DNA of 34,730 bases from Quadrisphaera sp. (GTDB lineage: Bacteria; Actinomycetota; Actinomycetes; Actinomycetales; Quadrisphaeraceae), in the NCBI GenBank assembly GCA_029257185.1, contig JARICT010000016.1, positions 1 through 34,730 of the forward strand, in the 5' to 3' direction. Of the stretch, positions 23,100 through 31,032 are shown one piece after another. Position numbers and translations under genes: made by a program. Every line of letters starts with the position of its first letter. Position 1 is the first letter of the stretch. Under the pieces are notes generated by a model, which saw only the letters and a program-made list of their open reading frames with translations, made no database searches and was not told where the DNA came from.

Positions 23100-23738
23100 T
23101 CAGACCACCTCCAGGGCCGTGCGGACCGCGGGAGCCAGGGCTCGGAAGGCCTTCCCCCGGTGGCTGATGGCCTGCTTCTCCTGCGCGCTGAGCTCCGCGC
23201 ACGTGCGCTCGTCGCCGTCCGGGCGCAGGACCGGGTCGTACCCGAAGCCACCCGTCCCGCGCGGCGCCCGCTCCAGGGTCCCGCGCAGCTGCCCGTGCTC
23301 GACGACGTCCGCGGAGCCCGGCACCGCGAGCACGGCCGCGCACACGAACCCCGCGCCGCGGTGCTCGCCCGGCACGTCCGCCACCTGGGCCAGCAGCAGC
23401 GCGACGTTCGCGGCGTCGTCGCCGTGGCGCCCGGACCACCTCGCGGAGAAGATCCCCGGCGCACCGCCGAGGACGTCGACGCACAGACCGGAGTCGTCCG
23501 CGATGGCCGGGAGCCCCGTCGCGTCGGCGACGGCGTGGGCTTTCAGGGCCGCGTTGCCCGCGAAGGTCACCTCGGACTCCACGACGTCCGGGATCGACGC
23601 GCCGTCGAGGATCGAGGTGACCGCGGGGTCGTCCATGGCGACGACCTCCACGGCGTCGCCCAGAGCGCCGACCAGGATCGCGCGCAGCTCACCGACCTTG
23701 TGCGCGTTCCGGCTGGCGAGGACCACCGTGGGCCTCAT
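23100..23738 (-). CDS. rdgB: non-canonical purine NTP pyrophosphatase (RdgB/HAM1)
   Basis: This 212-residue enzyme hydrolyses dITP, ITP and XTP to the monophosphates and PPi, keeping deaminated purines out of DNA and RNA. The motifs in order are [83 protein letters not shown], and [12 protein letters not shown]. The ATG (23736-23738) overlaps the rph stop as ATGA. This start gives the standard [11 protein letters not shown] beginning; the open frame further upstream lies inside rph. The rph-rdgB order is conserved in actinobacteria, as in M. tuberculosis Rv1340-Rv1341. Confidence 0.96.
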   Translation of the reverse strand: MRPTVVLASRNAHKVGELRAILVGALGDAVEVVAMDDPAVTSILDGASIPDVVESEVTFAGNAALKAHAVADATGLPAIADDSGLCVDVLGGAPGIFSARWSGRHGDDAANVALLLAQVADVPGEHRGAGFVCAAVLAVPGSADVVEHGQLRGTLERAPRGTGGFGYDPVLRPDGDERTCAELSAQEKQAISHRGKAFRALAPAVRTALEVV

Positions 23739-24490
23739 GATTCGAGAGCCGAGCGCTGGGCGTCGCGCAGCGTCGCGCAGCCGGCGACCGCGAGGTCGAG
23801 CAGGGCGTCCAGCTCGGAGCGGTCGAACGGCGCGCCCTCGGCGGTGCCCTGGACCTCGACGAACGAGCCGTTCCCGGCGACGACGACGTTCATGTCGGTC
23901 CCGGCCGTGGAGTCCTCGACGTAGTCGAGGTCGAGCACGGGCCGGCCGCCGACGATGCCGACGGAGACCGCGGAGACCGAGTCCTCCAGCGGGTCGCGGC
24001 GGACGAACCCGCGCTCGCGCCCGAGCGCGAAGGCGTCCGCGAGCGCCACGTACGCGCCGGTGACGGCGGCGGTGCGCGTGCCGCCGTCCGCCTGGAGGAC
24101 GTCGCAGTCGAGGACCACGGTGTTCTCGCCGAGGGCGGAGAGGTCGACGACGGAGCGCAGGGAACGGCCGAGCAGCCGGCTGATCTCGTGGGTGCGCCCG
24201 CCGACCTTGCCGCGCACGGACTCGCGGTCGGAGCGCGTGGAGGTGGCTCGCGGCAGCATCGCGTACTCGGCGGTGACCCACCCCTTGCCGCTGCCCTTGC
24301 GCCACCGGGGCACGCCCTCCGTCAGCGACGCGACGCACAGCACGGTGGTCGCGCCGAAGCGGACGAGGACGCTCCCCTCGCCGGCCTCGAGGTAGCGGCG
24401 CGTGAGGGAGACCTCGCGGAGCTGGTCGGGAGAGCGTCCGTCGTGGCGCGCGGCGGTGGGGTCGTCAGGTCTCTGGCTGGCGTCGGGCAT
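23735..24490 (-). CDS. rph: ribonuclease PH
   Basis: This 251-residue phosphorolytic 3'-5' exoribonuclease trims tRNA 3' ends. The family motifs are [62 protein letters not shown] (here [11 protein letters not shown]), [36 protein letters not shown], and [24 protein letters not shown] 24490 is chosen over 24553 by homology and by a TACGCT hexamer 7 nt upstream; there is no Shine-Dalgarno. In M. tuberculosis the MBL phosphodiesterase gene directly precedes it. Here a TetR-ABC operon and an esterase gene lie between. It diverges from the TetR gene with 91 bp between starts. Confidence 0.96.
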   Translation of the reverse strand: MPDASQRPDDPTAARHDGRSPDQLREVSLTRRYLEAGEGSVLVRFGATTVLCVASLTEGVPRWRKGSGKGWVTAEYAMLPRATSTRSDRESVRGKVGGRTHEISRLLGRSLRSVVDLSALGENTVVLDCDVLQADGGTRTAAVTGAYVALADAFALGRERGFVRRDPLEDSVSAVSVGIVGGRPVLDLDYVEDSTAGTDMNVVVAGNGSFVEVQGTAEGAPFDRSELDALLDLAVAGCATLRDAQRSALES

Positions 24491-24497
24491 GGAGGTG

Positions 24498-24503
24498 AGC
24501 GTA
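24498..24503 (-). promoter_or_regulatory. -10 element, leaderless start of rph
   Basis: On the minus strand TACGCT is followed by seven bases (CACCTCC) and then ATG 24490. It lies 44 bp from the TetR promoter. Confidence 0.45.
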
Positions 24504-24546
24504 GGAGGCGCCACCGACGACGCCGAGCGCATCCGCTCGCAGACCC

Positions 24547-24575
24547 TTGACACTGACTGAACGTACAGTCAGCAT
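24547..24575 (+). promoter_or_regulatory. promoter of the TetR-ABC operon
   Basis: The -35 TTGACA (24547-24552, perfect consensus) and a -10-like CAGCAT (24570-24575) are 17 bp apart. ATG 24582 lies 6 nt after the hexamer, so the transcript is probably leaderless. The palindromic operator fills the spacer. Confidence 0.7.
24553..24572. promoter_or_regulatory. TetR operator, 20-bp near-perfect palindrome
   Basis: CTGACTGAACGTACAGTCAG differs from its own reverse complement by one base pair (position 8 against 13). It occupies the space between -35 and -10 of the promoter that drives the adjacent TetR gene. A bound repressor would block polymerase, giving autoregulation and control of the ABC genes. 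Confidence 0.75.
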
Positions 24576-24581
24576 TGGGCC

Positions 24582-25265
24582 ATGATCGAACCGCCGACCG
24601 CGCCCAGCGCCCGGGACCGCATCCGTGACGCCGCGCTCGTCCTCTTCGCCACCCGCGGCGTCGCCGCCACCCCGGTGCGCGCCGTCGCCGAGCACGCCGG
24701 GGTCTCCACCGCTCTCGTCATGCACCACTTCGGCTCGAAGGACAACCTGCGGGTGGCGTGCGACGAGCACGTGGCGGCCACGGTCAGGGAGCAGAAGAAC
24801 GCCAGCGTGTCCACCGGCGCCGACCCCCTCGCCGCCCTCCGCGCCGCCGAGCAGGGACCACCGCTGCTGCGCTACCTGGCCCGCACGCTGATCGACGGCT
24901 CCCCGCACGTGGCCACGCTCGTCGACGAGATGGCGGCCGACGCCCAGGCCTACACCGAGGCGGCGGTGGACGCCGGCATCTGCACGCCCAGCGACCTCCC
25001 CCGCGAGCGCGCCGTCGTGCTCACCCTCTGGTCGCTGGGGGCGCTCGTGCTCCACGAGCACCTCGACCGCCTGCTCGGCGTCGACATCACCGGCGACCCC
25101 GCGCAGATGGGCGCCTACGCCGTGCCCGCCACCGAGCTCCTCAGCCGCGGCGTCATCACCGAGGACTACTACCGGCGGGTGCGCGAGGGCTTCGCGGCCC
25201 TCCCGAGCCGCCAGCGCGACGAGCCACCCGTCGGCCAGCCGCCTCACCCGCAGGAGGAGTCATGA
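24582..25265 (+). CDS. TetR-family transcriptional regulator of the ABC exporter
   Basis: This 227-residue regulator has an N-terminal TetR helix-turn-helix at about 10-57 (RIRDAALVLFATRGVAATPV, AVAEHAGVSTALVMHHFGSK). The ligand-binding part is LLRYLARTLIDGSPHVATLV, DEMAADAQAYTEAAVDAG and a C-terminal dimer region. It probably represses its own operon through the palindrome at 24553-24572 and is relieved by a substrate of the exporter. The stop overlaps the ATPase start as ATGA. The last ~20 residues are polar and disordered. No Shine-Dalgarno is present; the promoter geometry indicates a leaderless mRNA. Confidence 0.93.
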   Translation: MIEPPTAPSARDRIRDAALVLFATRGVAATPVRAVAEHAGVSTALVMHHFGSKDNLRVACDEHVAATVREQKNASVSTGADPLAALRAAEQGPPLLRYLARTLIDGSPHVATLVDEMAADAQAYTEAAVDAGICTPSDLPRERAVVLTLWSLGALVLHEHLDRLLGVDITGDPAQMGAYAVPATELLSRGVITEDYYRRVREGFAALPSRQRDEPPVGQPPHPQEES

Positions 25266-26191
25266 CCCAGGCCGCCATCACCGCCGCATCGCTGGTCAAG
25301 GACTACGGGTCCACGCGCGCCCTCGACGGCCTGGACCTCGAGGTGAGCCGCGGCGAGGTCTTCGGGTTCCTCGGGCCCAACGGCGCCGGCAAGTCGACGA
25401 CGATCCGGGTGCTGCTCGACGTGCTGCGGCCGACGTCCGGCCGCGTCGAGGTGCTCGGCGCCGAGCCCAGGGCCGGCGGCGCGGCGCTGAGGGCCCGCGT
25501 CGGCTACCTGCCCGGCGAGCTCGCGCTGCCGTCGGGCGCGCGGACCGGCGAGCTCCTCGAGCGGCTCGCCCGGCTGCGAGGTGGCGCCGGCACCTCGTCC
25601 ATCGCTCCCCTGGCCGAGCGCCTCGGCCTGGACCTCACCCGCCCCGCGCGCACGCTGTCCAAGGGGAACCGCCAGAAGGTCGGCCTGGTGCAGGCCTTCG
25701 CCCACGCCCCCGAGCTGCTGGTGCTCGACGAGCCGACCTCCGGCCTGGACCCCCTGCTGCAACGCGAGTTCCTCGCGATGGTGCGCGAGGCACGCGAGCG
25801 GGGCGCGACCGTCTTCATGTCCTCCCACGTCCTGTCCGAGGTGCAGGACGTGGCCGACCGCGTGGCGGTCGTGCGCGCCGGCGTGATCGTCGACGTCGAC
25901 GACGTCACCACCCTGCGGCAGCGCGCCGGGCAGCGGGTGGAGCTCACGTTCGCCGAGCCGGTCAGCGCCGCCGACTTCGCCCACCTCGGCGGCGTGGAGG
26001 ACCTGGAGGTCGAGCCGCTCGGCCGCGGCACCCGGATGACGTGCCTGCTCCGCGGTGAGCCCGGGGCGCTGCTCGAAGCCGCGGCCCGGCACCGGGTCAC
26101 CCGGTGGTCCGCCCAGGACCGCGAGCTCGAGGAGCTGTTCATGGACTTCTACCGCGACGACGCCCGGGAGGTGGCCGGCCGTGACCGCTGA
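25262..26191 (+). CDS. ABC exporter ATP-binding protein
   Basis: This 309-residue ATPase of the drug-exporter (CcmA/DrrA-like) class has Walker A GPNGAGKST (38-46) and the signature loop LSKGNRQKV (132-140), a divergent form of LSGGQ usual in this subgroup. Walker B is ELLVLDEPTSGLDPL (151-165), with the switch His in SSHVLSEVQDV. The Q-loop region reads GYLPGE. The C-terminal ~85 residues are the accessory domain found in such exporters. ATG 25262 has CAGGAGGAG just upstream and overlaps the TetR stop. The frame is open further upstream within the TetR gene, but that is shadow. It powers the permease encoded next, overlapping it by 11 nt. Confidence 0.95.
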   Translation: MTQAAITAASLVKDYGSTRALDGLDLEVSRGEVFGFLGPNGAGKSTTIRVLLDVLRPTSGRVEVLGAEPRAGGAALRARVGYLPGELALPSGARTGELLERLARLRGGAGTSSIAPLAERLGLDLTRPARTLSKGNRQKVGLVQAFAHAPELLVLDEPTSGLDPLLQREFLAMVREARERGATVFMSSHVLSEVQDVADRVAVVRAGVIVDVDDVTTLRQRAGQRVELTFAEPVSAADFAHLGGVEDLEVEPLGRGTRMTCLLRGEPGALLEAAARHRVTRWSAQDRELEELFMDFYRDDAREVAGRDR

Positions 26192-27026
26192 CGCCGTGAC
26201 CCAGCAGCACCAGCGCCCCGCCACCGCCCCGCCCGGGGCCGTGGCCCTGCCCGTCCTGCGCCAGCGACGCCGGCCGCTGGTGGCCTGGGCCCTCGCCGTG
26301 GCCGCGCTGGCGGCGATGTACATCGCCTTCTGGCCCTCCATCGGCGCCGACGGCGACGTCATGGCCGCCTACGTCGACGCCCTGCCCGCCCGGCTGGTCG
26401 ACGCCATGGGCCTCGGGGCGATCGCGACGCCGGCGGGCTACCTGGCGTCCACGGTCTACGGCATCATCTGCCCGGCGCTGCTGCTCGTCCTCGCCGTCGG
26501 CTCCGCCGCCCAGCTGCTCGCCGCCGTGGAGGAGGACGGGACGCTGGAGCTCGAGCTGACGTCGCCGGTCAGCCGGCGCCAGGTCTACCTCGAACGGCTG
26601 CTCGCGCTGTGGGCGAGCCTCGTCGTCGTGGTCGCGGCGCTGACCGTGGCCGTGCTCGTCACCTCTCCGCTCGCGGACCTGGAGATCGGCGCCGGCCGGC
26701 TGCTCGCCGTCAGCACCGGCCTGCTCGCCCTCGCCCTCGCCGTCGGCACGCTCACGCTGGCGACGGGCGCCGCGACGGGCCGCCGCACGGCCGCGCTCGC
26801 GGTGGGCGCCGGCCTGGCCGTCGCCTCCTACGTCGCGCACGCGCTGGGCACCGCGGTGGGAGGAGCAGCGTGGCTCACCGACGTCTCGCCGTGGTCGTGG
26901 TACCTCGGGGACGATCCGCTGGCGACCGGGTTCGACGTCGGCGGGCTGCTCCTGCTCGCCGCGCTCACGGTGGTGGCGGCCGTGGCCGGCCTCGTCGCGT
27001 TCGAGCGGCGCGACCTCATGGTCTGA
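26181..27026 (+). CDS. ABC exporter permease
   Basis: This 281-residue membrane protein has about six helices: near 31-50 (LVAWALAVAALAAMYIAFW), 90-115 (YGIICPALLLVLAVGSAAQL), 140-165, 170-190, 200-222 and 255-275. It also has the family loop EEDGTLELELTSPVSRRQVYLER typical of ABC-2 exporters of the antibiotic or polyketide resistance type (given here as EEDGTLELELTSP and SRRQVYLER). GTG 26181 lies in GGCCGTGACC and overlaps the ATPase stop by 11 nt. GTG 26196 is an alternative. Only one permease gene is present, so it probably works as a homodimer. It ends 48 bp from the convergent esterase gene. The substrate is unknown. Confidence 0.87.
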   Translation: MTADAVTQQHQRPATAPPGAVALPVLRQRRRPLVAWALAVAALAAMYIAFWPSIGADGDVMAAYVDALPARLVDAMGLGAIATPAGYLASTVYGIICPALLLVLAVGSAAQLLAAVEEDGTLELELTSPVSRRQVYLERLLALWASLVVVVAALTVAVLVTSPLADLEIGAGRLLAVSTGLLALALAVGTLTLATGAATGRRTAALAVGAGLAVASYVAHALGTAVGGAAWLTDVSPWSWYLGDDPLATGFDVGGLLLLAALTVVAAVAGLVAFERRDLMV

Positions 27027-27074
27027 GCGGTCGCAGCAGCGCCCCGAGCAGCTCGTGCGGACCAACCACAGCGG

Positions 27075-28109
27075 TCAGGAGCGCGGCGGGAGGGCGAACG
27101 CGGCCTCCAGGCGCGCGCCGGCGTAGGAGCGGGCGTCGTGGGCATCGCCCATCGCGGCCCCCAGGGCGACGAACGGGTGCACCTGCCCGGGCCACACGCG
27201 CAGCTCGACCTCGACACCGGCCCGGGCCAGCCGCTCGGCGTAGGCCACGCCCTCGTCGTGCAGCGGGTCGGCCTCGGCCAGGATCACCGTCGCCGGCGGG
27301 ACGCCGGTGACGTCGGTGCACGCGCCCGGGGACAGGCGCGGGTCACCCCGGTCCGCGCCGGCGGCGTACTGGTCCGCGAAGTACGCCATGTTGCGACGGG
27401 TGAGGAAGAAGCCCTCCGCGAAGCGCTCGTAGCTGGCGCTCTCCCCGACCGCGAGCGTGACCACGGGGTAGACCAGCACCTGGTGCACCGGCGCCGGGCG
27501 GTGCCCGCGCAGGTTCAGGGCCAGGGCCGCGGCGAGGTTGCCACCGGCGCTGTCCCCGGACAGGGCCACCCGGCTGCCGTCCACCCCGTGGCCACCGGCG
27601 AGGAGGTGCTGCGCGACGGCGAGGCAGTCGTCGAAGGCTGCCGGGAAGGGGTGCTCCGGAGCCCTGCGGTAGTCCACGGAGACCACGACGGCCCCCGACG
27701 CGGCGGCCAGGTCGCGGCAGGTGCTGTCGGACAGCTCGAGGTCCCCCTGCACCCAGCCGCCGCCGTGGGCGTAGAGCACGGCGGGCAGCCCCGGGTCCGT
27801 CGACGGCCGGTACAGGCGGACGGGGACGTCGCCGCCCGGCCCGGGCACCACCGTGTCGGTGACGGACGGCAGGTCCGCCCCGGTGCCGGTCAGCGGCAGC
27901 GCGGCCAGCATGCCCTGACGGTTCTGCTCGGGGCTCTGCGTGTCCAGCGGCGGGTCGCCGCTCGTGAGGGCCAGGAACTGGACGGCGTCCGGGTGCAGCT
28001 CCACCCCGGCACGCCGGGCGGCGGCCAGCACCGGAGCCGGGTCGGGGGCCGGAGCGGGATCGGGGACCGGAGCGGGATCGGGGACCGGAGTCTCGGGTCG
28101 ATCACTCAT
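27075..28109 (-). CDS. HSL-family alpha/beta hydrolase (esterase)
   Basis: This 344-residue esterase of the hormone-sensitive lipase group has the oxyanion motif HGGG (115-118 in YAHGGGWVQGD). The nucleophile Ser187 is in SGDSAGGNLAAAL, Asp in ILAEADPLHDEG and His in PGQVHPFVALG. It hydrolyses short-chain esters or lactones. The N-terminus is a Pro/Asp repeat (DPAPVP units) from an 18-bp tandem repeat (28031-28084), probably disordered. TATGCT lies 6 nt before ATG 28109, so it has its own leaderless promoter, although it lies only 39 bp after the MBL gene. It separates the murI-MBL pair from rph-rdgB, which are adjacent in M. tuberculosis. Confidence 0.92.
   Translation of the reverse strand: MSDRPETPVPDPAPVPDPAPAPDPAPVLAAARRAGVELHPDAVQFLALTSGDPPLDTQSPEQNRQGMLAALPLTGTGADLPSVTDTVVPGPGGDVPVRLYRPSTDPGLPAVLYAHGGGWVQGDLELSDSTCRDLAAASGAVVVSVDYRRAPEHPFPAAFDDCLAVAQHLLAGGHGVDGSRVALSGDSAGGNLAAALALNLRGHRPAPVHQVLVYPVVTLAVGESASYERFAEGFFLTRRNMAYFADQYAAGADRGDPRLSPGACTDVTGVPPATVILAEADPLHDEGVAYAERLARAGVEVELRVWPGQVHPFVALGAAMGDAHDARSYAGARLEAAFALPPRS
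28031..28084 (-). repeat. 18-bp tandem repeat (x3) in the esterase N-terminus
   Basis: Three 18-bp units lie at 28031-28048, 28049-28066 and 28067-28084. The last two are identical and the first differs at a few bases. Each encodes a six-residue Asp-Pro-Ala-Pro type unit. Unit changes would keep the frame. Confidence 0.8.
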
Positions 28110-28115
28110 GGTCGG

Positions 28116-28121
28116 AGCATA
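28116..28121 (-). promoter_or_regulatory. -10 element, leaderless start of the esterase gene
   Basis: On the minus strand TATGCT is followed by CCGACC and then ATG 28109. The block TATGYTCCGACCATGAG is shared with the DUF3618 gene start (8460). Confidence 0.55.
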
Positions 28122-28148
28122 GGCACCGGCGCGCCTCCGGGAGCGACG

Positions 28149-28973
28149 TCAGAGGCTGACGACCCCGCCGGGGACCGCCAGCGAGACGGGCAGCGCGCCG
28201 CCCACGGCGTCACGGGCCTCGGCGAGGATCGCGGCCGCGTCGGCCCACGGCGGCACGTGGGTGAGCACGAGGTGGCCGACCCCCGCACGAGCAGCGACCT
28301 CCCCGGCGGCGCGCCCGCTGAGGTGGACCCCCGACAGGTCCGGGCCGCCGGCAGCGACGGACAGGGCCGTGGCCTCGCAGAGGAGCACGTCGGCGCCGGC
28401 GGCCAGCTCGTCGAGGCCCGGGCCGGCGTCGGTGTCGCCGGTGTAGGCGAGCGTGACGTCAGCCCCGCCGACCTCGGACGGCCCGGCCACCGAGATGCCG
28501 AACGCGGGCACCGGGTGGTGGACCGGGACCGGGGTGAGGGTCAGCGGCCCGACCCGCACCGGCTCCCGCTCGGCCCAGGGGTGGAAGGTCAGCGGACCCG
28601 GCAGGTCCTCCGGAGCGCCGGCGTCGGCGTCGTGGGCGCGGCTGATGCGCTCGTGGGTCCCGGGCGGTCCCCACACCGGCAGGCCCCGCTCGGCCATCAC
28701 CTCGCGCAGCGGGCCGTGGTGGGCGGCGACGTGCAGCGCCGTGACGTCGAGGCAGTGGTCGGCGTGCAGGTGGGTGAGCGCCACCGCGTCCAGGGTGTCG
28801 ACGCCGGCGAGGCGCTGCAGCGGGCCGAACGCCCCGCTCCCCAGGTCGAGCACCACCCGCCACGTGCGGACCGTCCCGTCGGGCGCCACGTCGTCGACCT
28901 CCACGAGGTGGCACGACGCCGGCGAGGCCGGCCCCGGCACCGACCCGGAGACCCCGACCGGCACGAGCCTCAC
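28149..28973 (-). CDS. MBL-fold phosphodiesterase (Rv1339-like)
   Basis: This 274-residue metallo-beta-lactamase fold enzyme has the metal motif [10 protein letters not shown] (H68, H70, D72, H73). His also appears in [12 protein letters not shown], Asp in [11 protein letters not shown], and a later His in [10 protein letters not shown]. It belongs to the group next to murI in actinobacteria. The M. tuberculosis member Rv1339 has been described as an atypical cAMP phosphodiesterase, so cyclic-nucleotide hydrolysis is the best guess. RNase Z-like activity is the alternative. GTG 28973 overlaps the murI stop as GTGA. The frame is open far upstream inside murI but that is shadow. It is the last gene of the clpS-DUF2017-murI unit. 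Confidence 0.9.
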   Translation of the reverse strand: MRLVPVGVSGSVPGPASPASCHLVEVDDVAPDGTVRTWRVVLDLGSGAFGPLQRLAGVDTLDAVALTHLHADHCLDVTALHVAAHHGPLREVMAERGLPVWGPPGTHERISRAHDADAGAPEDLPGPLTFHPWAEREPVRVGPLTLTPVPVHHPVPAFGISVAGPSEVGGADVTLAYTGDTDAGPGLDELAAGADVLLCEATALSVAAGGPDLSGVHLSGRAAGEVAARAGVGHLVLTHVPPWADAAAILAEARDAVGGALPVSLAVPGGVVSL

Positions 28974-29863
28974 CGGTCGGACCCCGCCGGCCCGCCGGCG
29001 AGGGGCGCGGCGATCCGCGGGAGGGTGCCGGTCTGGCCGCTCACGGCCAGCGCCTCGGCGCGGACCGCGGTCCCGGTGACCCCGAGGAAGCGCTGCGCGA
29101 GCGGTGAGAACGTCTCGGGGTCGCCGGTGGTGAGGAAGTGGTGCTCCGGCGGCGGCGCGCCGTCGCCGCGAGCGATGCCGCGCGAGAGCAGCCGCCGGTA
29201 GACGACCTGGGCGGTCTCCTCCGCGGAGGACACCAGCGCGACACCCTCCCCCATGACGTAGGAGATGACGCCGGTCAGCAGCGGGTAGTGGGTACAGCCG
29301 AGGACGAGGGTGTCCACCCCCGCCTCCTTCAGCGGCGCGAGGTACTGCCGGGCCACGGCCAGCAGCTCGTCGCCGCCGGTCACCCCGGCCTCGACGAACT
29401 CCACGAACCGCGGCGCCGCACGGGTCACGACCTCGACGTCGGGGGCGGCGGTGAAGGCGTCGGCGTAGGCGCCCGAGGTGGCCGTCGCCGCCGTGCAGAC
29501 GACCCCCACCCGGCCGTTGCGGGTGGTGCGGACGGCGCGGCGCACCGCGGGCGCGATGACCTCGACGACCGGCACGTCGTAGCGCTCGCGGGCGTCGCCC
29601 AGCACCGCGGCGGACGCGGAGTTGCAGGCGATGACGAGCATCTTCACCCCGCGCTCGACCAGCGCGTCGAGGCACTCCAGCGCGTAGCGCCGCACCTGGG
29701 CGATGGGCCGCGGGCCGTAGGGCGCCCTGGCGGTGTCCCCCAGGTAGAGCACCGGCTCGTGCGGGAGCTGGTCGAGGATCGCCCGCGCCACCGTGAGGCC
29801 GCCCAGACCCGAGTCGAAGACCCCGATGGGCGCGTCGGCGCTGGAGGGTGGCCGCCCGCTCAC
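28970..29863 (-). CDS. murI: glutamate racemase
   Basis: This 297-residue cofactor-independent racemase makes D-glutamate for peptidoglycan. The two catalytic cysteines are C80 in [13 protein letters not shown] and the second in [29 protein letters not shown] (13-29) and [14 protein letters not shown] (39-52) are the substrate-binding loops. GTG 29863 overlaps the DUF2017 stop as GTGA and gives the normal short lead before the GVFDSG motif. The frame runs further upstream within the DUF2017 gene but is not racemase-like. A Gly/Ala/Pro tail ends the protein. Its coupling to the MBL gene is conserved in M. tuberculosis (Rv1338-Rv1339). Confidence 0.95.
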   Translation of the reverse strand: MSGRPPSSADAPIGVFDSGLGGLTVARAILDQLPHEPVLYLGDTARAPYGPRPIAQVRRYALECLDALVERGVKMLVIACNSASAAVLGDARERYDVPVVEVIAPAVRRAVRTTRNGRVGVVCTAATATSGAYADAFTAAPDVEVVTRAAPRFVEFVEAGVTGGDELLAVARQYLAPLKEAGVDTLVLGCTHYPLLTGVISYVMGEGVALVSSAEETAQVVYRRLLSRGIARGDGAPPPEHHFLTTGDPETFSPLAQRFLGVTGTAVRAEALAVSGQTGTLPRIAAPLAGGPAGSDR

Positions 29864-30618
29864 CGGTAGCCGCCGCTCGCCACGGCGCCGACGAGCGTCT
29901 CCTGCAGCCACGTCAGGAAGTCGTAGACCGACGCCAGCCACATCGTGGTGGCCTCCTCGTCCGACGGTGGGCCCGGGCGCGACGCGAGCGCCGCCACGCG
30001 GGCGGCGTCCTCGTCGGTGCGCAGCCCCATGCGCTCGGCCACGACCAGGCGGACGTCGTTCAGGGCCGTCATCCACGCGGTGGCCTGCGCGTCGTCGAGG
30101 ACCAGGACCCCGGCGCGCGACGGGCCCGACCCACCCCTGCCCGCGCCCGAGCGGCGCGCCAGGGCACCGACGAGCGCGAGGGCGGGCGCTGCGGGGTTCC
30201 GCCGGTCCTGCTCGCCGCGGCCCTCCTGGCGGTCGGCCGCCTCCGCCGTGGCCTCCGCGGCCTCCGCCTCGTCGACGGCGGAGAGCGTCGCCATGGCGAC
30301 CGCGAGCGCGTCCCGCTTGCGCGAGCGCAGCCCCGCCTCGGTGTAGCGGCGGAACTCCGCGGACACCTCGTCGTCCTCGCGGCTGGCGTCCGGCAGCAGG
30401 CGGGCCAGCGCCGGGTCCTGCGGCGTGACCGCCTCCTCGGTGATGCCGAGCATCGCCTCGAGCGGGTCCTGCTCGCCCGGGTCCTCCTCGTCGGCGCCGC
30501 GGTCCTCGGGGGCGAGCATCGCCGCGACGTCGCCCATGAGCGAGCGCAGGACCTCACGCTCGCCGGCGTCGAGGCGCGCGCTGATGCCGCGCCGGGAGCG
30601 CGCGAAACGGGTGGCCAC
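29860..30618 (-). CDS. DUF2017 protein
   Basis: This 252-residue actinobacterial DUF2017 protein has no established function. The conserved N-terminal part is [20 protein letters not shown], followed by an acidic stretch. [20 protein letters not shown] lies in the middle. The C-terminal part is [20 protein letters not shown], then [20 protein letters not shown] longer, low-complexity Ala/Glu/Gly insert (about 110-165) separates the halves. GTG 30618 follows the clpS stop directly (TGA-GTG). DUF2017 sits beside clpS in most actinobacteria (Rv1331-Rv1332), which suggests a link to ClpS/Clp proteolysis. Its stop overlaps the murI start. Confidence 0.9.
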   Translation of the reverse strand: MATRFARSRRGISARLDAGEREVLRSLMGDVAAMLAPEDRGADEEDPGEQDPLEAMLGITEEAVTPQDPALARLLPDASREDDEVSAEFRRYTEAGLRSRKRDALAVAMATLSAVDEAEAAEATAEAADRQEGRGEQDRRNPAAPALALVGALARRSGAGRGGSGPSRAGVLVLDDAQATAWMTALNDVRLVVAERMGLRTDEDAARVAALASRPGPPSDEEATTMWLASVYDFLTWLQETLVGAVASGGYR

Positions 30619-30981
30619 TCAGTCGTCCTTGCGGAAGGTCGCCCACAGGCCGTATCCGTGCATCGCCTCGGTGTCCCGCTCCATCTCCTCGCGGGTACCG
30701 GTGGAGACCACCGCGCGCCCCTCCTCGTGGACCGCGCGCATGAGCTTCTCGGACTTCGCGCGGGTATAGCCGAAATGGGTGCGGAAGACGTGCGCGACAT
30801 AGCTCATGAGGTTCACCGGGTCGTTCCACACCAGCGTCACCCACGGGACGTCGGGCGTGGTGAGGGAGGACGCCTCCTCCTCCGGGGCGCGGACGGGGGC
30901 CTCCGCGGGGGCGGCCGCCGCCCTCACGGGGAGGTGCCTCGCCGGCGCCGCCGCGCCGCGCACCGCTGCATGCGCTCTCAC
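30619..30981 (-). CDS. clpS: ClpS, adaptor of the Clp protease
   Basis: ClpS delivers N-degron substrates to ClpA or ClpC. The core (about 50-120) has PWVTLVWNDPVNLMSYVAHV, where the D and N of the ND-P loop bind the N-terminal residue. FGYTRAKSEKLMRAVHEEGR and AVVSTGTREEMERDTEAMHG follow, ending GLWATFRKDD. From GTG 30981 it has 120 residues, with a long Ala/Pro/Arg lead. GTG 30927 would give 102 residues, nearer the usual length. I keep 30981 because TACGAT lies 8 nt upstream, consistent with a leaderless start. It heads a coupled unit with DUF2017, murI and the MBL gene, and diverges from pncB over 51 bp. Confidence 0.9.
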   Translation of the reverse strand: MRAHAAVRGAAAPARHLPVRAAAAPAEAPVRAPEEEASSLTTPDVPWVTLVWNDPVNLMSYVAHVFRTHFGYTRAKSEKLMRAVHEEGRAVVSTGTREEMERDTEAMHGYGLWATFRKDD

Positions 30982-30989
30982 GGGGGCCG

Positions 30990-30995
30990 ATCGTA
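30990..30995 (-). promoter_or_regulatory. -10 element of the clpS-DUF2017-murI unit
   Basis: On the minus strand TACGAT lies 8 nt before GTG 30981. It is one of two back-to-back promoters in the 51-bp gap to pncB. Confidence 0.45.
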
Positions 30996-31019
30996 CGGGG
31001 CGCCGGCGACGGTGACCTC

Positions 31020-31025
31020 TACGGT
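31020..31025 (+). promoter_or_regulatory. -10 element, leaderless start of pncB
   Basis: TACGGT is followed by seven bases and then GTG 31033. It supports this start over GTG 31012 and GTG 31024. Confidence 0.4.
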
Positions 31026-31032
31026 GACCCCC

